Of a stretch of 64,000 nucleotides of DNA, positions 59,315-64,000 are shown piece by piece (the stretch's first letter is position 1; every line of letters starts with the position of its first letter). The translations under genes were made by a program, and so were the position numbers. The notes under the pieces were generated by a model. That model was not told the DNA's origin and ran no database searches. It was given only the letters and a program-made list of their open reading frames with translations. The DNA is from an uncultured Aquimarina sp. Lineage in GTDB: Bacteria > Bacteroidota > Bacteroidia > Flavobacteriales > Flavobacteriaceae. The DNA is taken from NCBI GenBank assembly GCA_947502885.1, contig CANNBP010000020.1, positions 1 through 64,000 of the forward strand, given 5' to 3'.

Positions 59315-59764
59315 ATGGCAAGTATAGACGATGACACGAAAACCAATTTTGCAAACGATAAACATCGTTTTGCAGCTAATGTTATCTATACTAGCAATTG
59401 GATTAAGAATCAGTTTTATGAGTTTATAAAACCATTTGGATTATCGTCTCCGCAATTTAATATCCTACGTATTTTGAGAGGAGCCAAAGATTGGGTGAAC
59501 ATGAATGATATCAAAAGTAGAATGGTTGAAAAATCTCCCAATACAACTAGGCTTTGTGATAAATTATTAGAAAAAGGACTGGTGGAGAGGAGGCGTTCTG
59601 AAAAAGATAGACGATTGGTCTTTTTAAAAATATCAGAACAAGGTCTTCAATTATTAAAAGAAATAGATGAACACGATGATGGTTCTCATATGAGTTTTTT
59701 TAATAATATAAATGATGATGAAGCTAAAGTAGTTTCTCAAATTCTTGATAAACTAAGAGGGTAA
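59315..59764 (+). CDS. MarR family transcriptional regulator
   Basis: 149 residues. Winged-helix core SSPQFNILRILRG, then MVEKSPNTTRLCDKLLEKGLVERR, then EKDRRLVFLKIS, clearly MarR. Its N-terminus is full length (two helices before the core) and it aligns with the MarR at 3466-3924. The adjacent DoxX-like gene and the divergent TRAP operon are its likely targets. It probably represses in the absence of a phenolic or other small ligand. Confidence 0.92.
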   Translation: MASIDDDTKTNFANDKHRFAANVIYTSNWIKNQFYEFIKPFGLSSPQFNILRILRGAKDWVNMNDIKSRMVEKSPNTTRLCDKLLEKGLVERRRSEKDRRLVFLKISEQGLQLLKEIDEHDDGSHMSFFNNINDDEAKVVSQILDKLRG

Positions 59765-59782
59765 AAAAATTTAAATCAATAT

Positions 59783-59810
59783 TTACCATGGTTAATAACA
59801 CCGTGGTAAC
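59783..59810 (+). promoter_or_regulatory. Operator-like sites before the DoxX-like gene
   Basis: TTACCATGGTTAA (59783-59795) differs by one base pair step from the palindrome before marR, and a half-related ACCGTGGTAA follows at about 59800-59809. No TAnnTTTG was found, so the promoter itself is uncertain. Confidence 0.5.
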
Positions 59811-59842
59811 TAAAATAATTATTAATTAAATCAATTTCAACT

Positions 59843-60244
59843 ATGAAAAAAAGAGATGTATGGATTTATCGAATCGCAACAGCATTATTAACCCTATTAA
59901 TGACTTTTAGTGCTACAATGTATTATATTCAATATGAAATGGTTAGTGAAACATTTTTAAAACTAGGGTTTCCTACTTTTATTATTTATCCTTTGGCCAT
60001 TCTTAAAATAACTGGTCTAATTGTAATTTGGGCAAACAAGTCAAAAATGCTTAAAGAGTGGGCCTATGCCGGTTTTGTATTTGAATTATTACTTGCTATT
60101 GGTGCTCATATAAGCATTCAGGATGGCGAGCAATATGCAGCATTAGTAGGCTTAATCTTAGTAGTAATATCTTATATCTATAACCGAAAATTATTTAGTA
60201 CGTATACCTCATCACGCAAGACAACAACCGAGGACATTATTTAA
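59843..60244 (+). CDS. DoxX-like membrane protein
   Basis: 133 residues, four membrane helices (about 8-28, 42-62, 70-90, 97-115). LGFPTFIIYPLAILKITGLIVI and KEWAYAGFVFELLLAIGAHI fit the small DoxX-like family. Such proteins occur near MarR/thiol-stress regulators and may protect membranes from quinones or reactive sulfur; not shown here. Controlled with marR by the palindromic operators, by inference. Confidence 0.8.
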   Translation: MKKRDVWIYRIATALLTLLMTFSATMYYIQYEMVSETFLKLGFPTFIIYPLAILKITGLIVIWANKSKMLKEWAYAGFVFELLLAIGAHISIQDGEQYAALVGLILVVISYIYNRKLFSTYTSSRKTTTEDII

Positions 60245-60267
60245 AATATCTATATTGTACTATATTT

Positions 60268-60310
60268 ACTTAACCTGTCCAGGTTTTAATAAACTCAGGA
60301 CAGGTTAAGT
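60268..60310. terminator. Bidirectional terminator
   Basis: Perfect 13-bp stem ACTTAACCTGTCC/GGACAGGTTAAGT between convergent DoxX-like and yaaA genes, with a 17-base loop. Confidence 0.78.
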
Positions 60311-60324
60311 AGATTTTAAACAAC

Positions 60325-61086
60325 CTATCTAACAAAAACTAATTCATTAGGCTTGACAGTATACTCATTACTAAACCCGTACCCTTCATAATTAAAACCT
60401 TTTAAGTCTTCTATTGTTTTTGCATTGGTATCAATAATATATCTTACCATCATTCCTCTTGCTTTTTTAGCAAAGAAACTGATCATCTTAAGCTTATCTC
60501 CTTTCCAATCTTTAAATTGTGGTGTGATAACAGGAACTTTTAATGTTTTTACATCTACAGCACTAAAATATTCATTACTCGCTAGGTTAACAAACAACTC
60601 ATCATCTTCAAGTTCGTCATTCAATTTTTCAGTAACAGTTTTTTTCCAAAACTCATACAAGTTATTTTTCCTTCCGATTTTAAGTTTAGTTCCCATCTCT
60701 AGACGATAAGGTTGCATTAGATCCAATGGCTTTAAGATTCCATATAAACCAGATAGTATCCTTAATTGATCTTGCAATTGATTCAGTTTATTTTCTGGAA
60801 TTGTATATGCATCCAACCCTATGTACACATCACCTTTAAATGCATATACTGCTTGCCTTGCATTTTCTTGTGTAAATGGAAGATTAAAATCTTGATTACG
60901 CTGCCAGTTGAGTTGTGCCAGTTTATCGCTTATCCCCATTAATTCTGATAATTTTTTTGGTGATTTTTTCTGAAGCAAAGCATTTAATTTCTCTGCTTCT
61001 GCTGAAAAAGAAAGCTCTGAATATTGTTGAGTAGGTAACGTAGTTTCAAAATCTAATGATTTTGCTGGAGATATTACAATTTTCAT
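60325..61086 (-). CDS. yaaA: Peroxide stress protein YaaA
   Basis: 253 residues, the DUF328/UPF0246 family. It starts MKIVISPAKSLDF; LMGISDKLAQLNWQRNQDF, AVYAFKGDVYIGLDA, LSGLYGILKPLDLMQPYRLEMGT and VNLASNEYFSAVD follow, all typical. In E. coli it lowers free iron and DNA damage under hydrogen peroxide. A TATTTTTG element lies 21-28 bp before the start. Confidence 0.95.
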   Translation of the reverse strand: MKIVISPAKSLDFETTLPTQQYSELSFSAEAEKLNALLQKKSPKKLSELMGISDKLAQLNWQRNQDFNLPFTQENARQAVYAFKGDVYIGLDAYTIPENKLNQLQDQLRILSGLYGILKPLDLMQPYRLEMGTKLKIGRKNNLYEFWKKTVTEKLNDELEDDELFVNLASNEYFSAVDVKTLKVPVITPQFKDWKGDKLKMISFFAKKARGMMVRYIIDTNAKTIEDLKGFNYEGYGFSNEYTVKPNELVFVR

Positions 61087-61486
61087 TTAGGTATCATTTT
61101 GTCCTTCAAAAATACAATTGTGTTACGAAAATTAAAATTCATAGAAGAATTTCTTCTTTATGCAGGTATTGATAAAAGTTATTTTGAATCTATAGTTTAC
61201 TTATCTAATGCATTTTTTTTCTAACAAAACACCAACTACACCTCAATTATCCCCAAAAAATAAATACTCCAAAAAGCTTTTACTTTTTAAATTATGAGAA
61301 AAATATTTTATTAACTTTATAACTCTTAACGTATTAAAAAAGAGTCTCCCTCTCTTGAAGCATTAAAAATGAGTTTCTCATTTTTAAGATGTCAAAATGG
61401 ATCACAAAATCATTCACACCTTTCTTATTCCCCTTAAACTTTTTTTTCAAGCAGTTGCTTGACTATTAATTTAAACTATTTATTAT
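61087..61486. other. 400-bp gap with two A/T-rich hairpins
   Basis: TATTTTTG on the minus strand at 61107-61114 may serve yaaA. On the plus side the perfect TTAAAAATGAG/CTCATTTTTAA stem (61363-61373 with 61377-61387) stands alone, and TCAAGCA/TGCTTGA (61447-61462) lies 24 bp before the GH gene. The first looks like a terminator with no gene in front of it. The second could be an operator. Confidence 0.4.
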
Positions 61487-62899
61487 ATGTTAAGATTTTC
61501 TAATGCCTTTAGTATTATTATTTTTATTGCCATCATTTCCTTTTATTCTTGTGAAAAGGATGATATTAACTCAATTTCTGAACCCTTAATTGACGAACAA
61601 CCTATTTCCGAAATTGTTCAAGACACTGTATTCACCGATGCAGAATTGTCAAAAATTTTAGAAGAAGAATTAAAATTCTTAGAACTTGAAGAACACAGTG
61701 CACGAGGTGCTATTGTTGATATTTCGGGTATGGACATTGTAAAGACGAATCCAAAAAAGGTATATGTTCATTATATGCCTTGGTTTCAAAGTAAAGATTT
61801 TGATGGGTATTGGGGACAACATTGGACTATGAGTAACCAAAACCCAGAAATTCAAGATCAAAATGGTAAGCGAGAAATTGCATCTTATTACTACCCTATA
61901 ATTGGCCCTTATTCATCTGGAGATCCAGATTTACAAGAGTATCATTTGTTATTGATGAAGCTTGCCGGAATTGATGGGGTTATTTTTGATTGGTACGGTA
62001 CCAAAGACATATATGATTATGAATTGATCAAAAAATCTACAGAAACTTTTATTGATAACTTAGAGGATCTCGGGCTCCAATTTTCTATTATGTACGAAGA
62101 TCGCGTTGTTAAACAAGTATCAGAGCAACCTATTTCTATTGAAGCTATCAAAGCGGCGCAAGAAGATTTTAAATATATTAATGATGAATATTTCTCTAGC
62201 TCAGAATATTTAAAATACAATGACAAGAATATGTTATTTATCTTTGGCCCTAATTTTTTGACAACAGAGAGAGAATGGGATTTGGTATTTGATATATTTC
62301 CAACAGAAAATCATCCAAGTTTTTTAACCCTATGGGGATCAAGTGGCCAAGTTGGACCAAACGCAACAGGAGAATTTTTATGGGTAGACAAAGATCATTT
62401 ATTAGCTCATGAACATTATTATAATACACTTCAATCAGAAAATCTGATTACAGTCGGGTCATCTTACCCTGGCTTTAAAAGTTTTTATAGACAAGGAGGT
62501 TGGACCGAGGGAATTAATGATTGGACAATTGATTTTAACCAAGGACAAACTTTTGTAGAAACACTTAACTATACCCATCATGAACAATCTGATTTTATTC
62601 AAATTATTACTTGGAATGATTTTGGCGAAGGCACTATGATAGAACCAACTCAAGAATTTGGTTTTATGTATCTTCAACTTCTACAGCAATACACTGGTGT
62701 ATCCTACTCTGGTAAACATTTACAAATCATTCTTGATTTATATCATACAAGAAAGGAGTATAAGGATATTGCAGAAGTACAGTATTTATTAAACAGATGT
62801 TATAAGTATATAAAACGTGGTAAACTATGGCGAGCAAAAAAAATTATTAAAGCAATTAGACGTTTTTTAAAAGAAATAAAAAAATTAAATAAAGAATAA
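61487..62899 (+). CDS. GH71/GH99-like glycoside hydrolase lipoprotein
   Basis: 470 residues. Lipobox SFYSC (Cys22). An acidic linker is followed by KVYVHYMPWFQSKDF, YWGQHWTMSNQNP, IASYYYPIIGPYSSGD, GIDGVIFDWYGTKD and IITWNDFGEGTMIEP. These are typical of the GH71/99 (WbsX-like) barrel that acts on alpha-mannan or related glycans. Glu in NDFGEGTMIEP is a good catalytic candidate. The last 70 residues are highly basic (KRGKLWRAKKIIKAIRRFLK), which is unusual for the family. No T9SS tail. Confidence 0.78.
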   Translation: MLRFSNAFSIIIFIAIISFYSCEKDDINSISEPLIDEQPISEIVQDTVFTDAELSKILEEELKFLELEEHSARGAIVDISGMDIVKTNPKKVYVHYMPWFQSKDFDGYWGQHWTMSNQNPEIQDQNGKREIASYYYPIIGPYSSGDPDLQEYHLLLMKLAGIDGVIFDWYGTKDIYDYELIKKSTETFIDNLEDLGLQFSIMYEDRVVKQVSEQPISIEAIKAAQEDFKYINDEYFSSSEYLKYNDKNMLFIFGPNFLTTEREWDLVFDIFPTENHPSFLTLWGSSGQVGPNATGEFLWVDKDHLLAHEHYYNTLQSENLITVGSSYPGFKSFYRQGGWTEGINDWTIDFNQGQTFVETLNYTHHEQSDFIQIITWNDFGEGTMIEPTQEFGFMYLQLLQQYTGVSYSGKHLQIILDLYHTRKEYKDIAEVQYLLNRCYKYIKRGKLWRAKKIIKAIRRFLKEIKKLNKE

Positions 62900-62968
62900 A
62901 ACCATATTCTTGTTTACTCATTTAATACTTAAAATTTATGCTTTTTAAGACTTAGAAAAAGAACAAAT

Positions 62969-62996
62969 AAAAAAGCCTGTCTATATGGACAGGCTT
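62969..62996 (-). terminator. Terminator of the cold-shock gene
   Basis: AAGCCTGTC/GACAGGCTT with a six-base loop. On the minus strand it is followed by a T run. It lies about 26 bp past the stop. Confidence 0.85.
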
Positions 62997-63021
62997 GTGT
63001 TCAAAAAGTCAAAATTGTATA

Positions 63022-63213
63022 TTATAATACTTTCACGTTTACCGCGTTCATTCCTTTTTTACCTTCTTTAAGATCAAACTCTACTTCGTCACCTTCACGA
63101 ACTTCGTCGATTAGCCCTGAGATGTGTACAAAATGATCTTTGTTTGATCCTTCTTCTGTGATGAATCCAAATCCTTTGGAGTCATTAAAAAATTTTACTG
63201 TTCCTTTATTCAT
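63022..63213 (-). CDS. Cold-shock domain protein (CspA family)
   Basis: 63 residues. MNKGTVKFFNDSKGFGFI carries RNP-1 (KGFGFI, 13-18) and DHFVHIS is RNP-2 (26-32). Acidic EVREGDEVEFDLKEG and the C-terminal GMNAVNVKVL match the family. It binds single-stranded RNA/DNA and melts RNA structure. The phenylalanine-rich surface is complete. A long untranslated leader is possible as in other csp genes, but no CAAAnnTA box was found close by. Confidence 0.95.
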   Translation of the reverse strand: MNKGTVKFFNDSKGFGFITEEGSNKDHFVHISGLIDEVREGDEVEFDLKEGKKGMNAVNVKVL

Positions 63214-63633
63214 TATAAATTATTAAAACGCTAATGTACTATTATTTGAGCAGTATTCCCTATATATTTCAAAATAAAGTTTTTAGTAACTATTATTTAA
63301 TGTTTTGTAAATGTCTTGATAATGAACAGAAAACAGCTTTTTGTCATTAAAAATAAACCTTTATTTGCACATTATTTTTCTAGTTTACATCAACCCTCTA
63401 CTTCTTTTAACATACCATTAGTTTTTTTGAAGCCACTCCCCCGCTTTTATCGACACTCCTGCTATATGTTCGTATACATCTAATATTTTCTATGGATTTA
63501 TCATTTTTAGATAAAAACACAAATAAGATAACAGGATCTAAAAACTGCCATACTAGGAGTATCAGGGATTGAGTTTTTAAACCGGAAAATCTATCTCAAA
63601 ACCAATAAACTTGATTAAAAAAATACAAGTACC
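63214..63633. other. 420-bp gap between cold-shock and RluD-like genes
   Basis: AT-rich, no clear open frame or hairpin. It should contain the cold-shock promoter and 5' leader on the minus strand, neither of which I can place with confidence. Confidence 0.3.
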
Positions 63634-64000
63634 CTATTCTTCTTCAAAAGGCAACTGATTTTTTGCATAGTTTTTCCAGCGCTCAATACATAACTTCATA
63701 TCTTCAGGAATTTCAGTTTCAAAATGCATAAACTCTCCTGTGGTAGGATGTTCAAAACCAAGAGTTTTTGCATGCAATGCTTGTCTAGGAAGTATTTTAA
63801 AGCAATTATCTACAAACTGCTTATACTTGGTAAAAGTGGTTCCTTTCAGTATTTTTTCCCCTCCATAACGTTCATCATTAAATAGCGTATGCCCTATATA
63901 TTTCATATGGACTCTGATTTGGTGTGTTCTACCTGTTTCCAATTTACAAGAAACCAAAGTCACATATCCCAAACGTTCTAATACCTTAAAATGAGTAACA
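63634..64000 (-). CDS. RluD/RluA-type pseudouridine synthase, C-terminal part
   Basis: The frame enters from the right edge and stops at 63634; about 122 residues are visible. VTHFKVLERLGYVTLVSCKL, then ETGRTHQIRVHMKYIGHTLF with the RTHQIRVH block, GGEKILKGTTF, and RQALHAKTLGFEHP match the C-terminal half of RluA-family enzymes that modify 23S rRNA uridines. The catalytic HRLDxxTSG segment lies outside the window. The C-terminal 30 residues are acidic and aromatic (EDMKLCIERWKNYAKNQ). RluD is favoured over RluA/RluC by resemblance only. Confidence 0.88.
   Translation of the reverse strand, partial: VTHFKVLERLGYVTLVSCKLETGRTHQIRVHMKYIGHTLFNDERYGGEKILKGTTFTKYKQFVDNCFKILPRQALHAKTLGFEHPTTGEFMHFETEIPEDMKLCIERWKNYAKNQLPFEEE

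Overview
The window reads as a piece of chromosome from a marine-type flavobacterium (phylum Bacteroidota, family Flavobacteriaceae). The DNA is strongly AT-rich. Many promoters fit the Bacteroidota -7 consensus TAnnTTTG. Several large secreted proteins end in a type IX secretion system (T9SS) sorting domain with the VYPNP signature, and there are many SPII lipoproteins, two-gene TRAP/MarR modules and an ECF sigma/TPR anti-sigma pair. An Aquimarina-like genus is a guess only. No rRNA, tRNA, CRISPR array, insertion sequence or phage gene was recognised.

Layout. 1-1150: end of an unidentified gene, a small hypothetical gene and a stretch of decayed coding sequence. 1.2-4.5 kb: an envelope thiol/redox block (two rhodaneses, a peroxiredoxin-like protein, a TlpA-like thioredoxin) on the minus strand, divergent from a MarR regulator and YceI. 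4.5-12.3 kb: a complete tryptophan operon, trpE-G-D-(unknown)-C-F-B-A, headed by a leader peptide with three tandem Trp codons and a terminator, a classic attenuator. 12.4-32 kb: secreted and surface proteins. These include a 1977-residue protein joining a subtilisin-like domain, three exact 792-bp FN3+MAM repeats, a metallophosphoesterase and a T9SS tail; an IPT/Kelch lipoprotein; an orphan copy of the T9SS tail; a class C serine hydrolase with BTRD1-like repeats; two unknown lipoproteins; seven 41-bp tandem hairpin repeats; a zinc metalloprotease; and a beta-helix protein.

32-38.2 kb is the most unusual part and the best candidate for an undescribed system. It has an envelope-anchored TPR-CHAT protease, a 68-residue lipoprotein, a lipoprotein subtilase, and a divergent ECF sigma factor with a TPR-bearing anti-sigma-like protein. 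The small lipoprotein ends in KKQVAEDDPDLE, which closely copies the end of the subtilase propeptide (KKQSADTDPDLE). A terminator-like hairpin separates it from the CHAT gene. The subtilase gene also shares a bipartite upstream element (TGGGTAAC-N13/14-TGGAACGG) with the lipoprotein gene at 26.7-27.2 kb.

38.2-45.5 kb: glycan/lipid modification genes (GT-C membrane protein, SDR, GT2, HpcH-type aldolase, two methyltransferases, an HTTM-like membrane protein). 45.6-49 kb: a glycerophosphodiesterase, a UDG-fold protein and a 415-residue unknown protein. 49.3-53.7 kb: an MBOAT acyltransferase operon with two SGNH proteins. 54-56 kb: two paralogous lipoproteins. 56-60.3 kb: a TRAP transporter (dctP, dctM, dctQ) divergent from MarR + DoxX-like, with TTACCATGGTAA operators before both of the latter. 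60.3-64 kb: yaaA, a GH71/99-like lipoprotein, a cold-shock protein, and the C-terminal part of an RluD-type pseudouridine synthase running off the window.

Start codons were moved from the longest open frame where the promoter, signal peptide or initiation codon argued for it. Domain calls come from motif reading only; no database search was possible.
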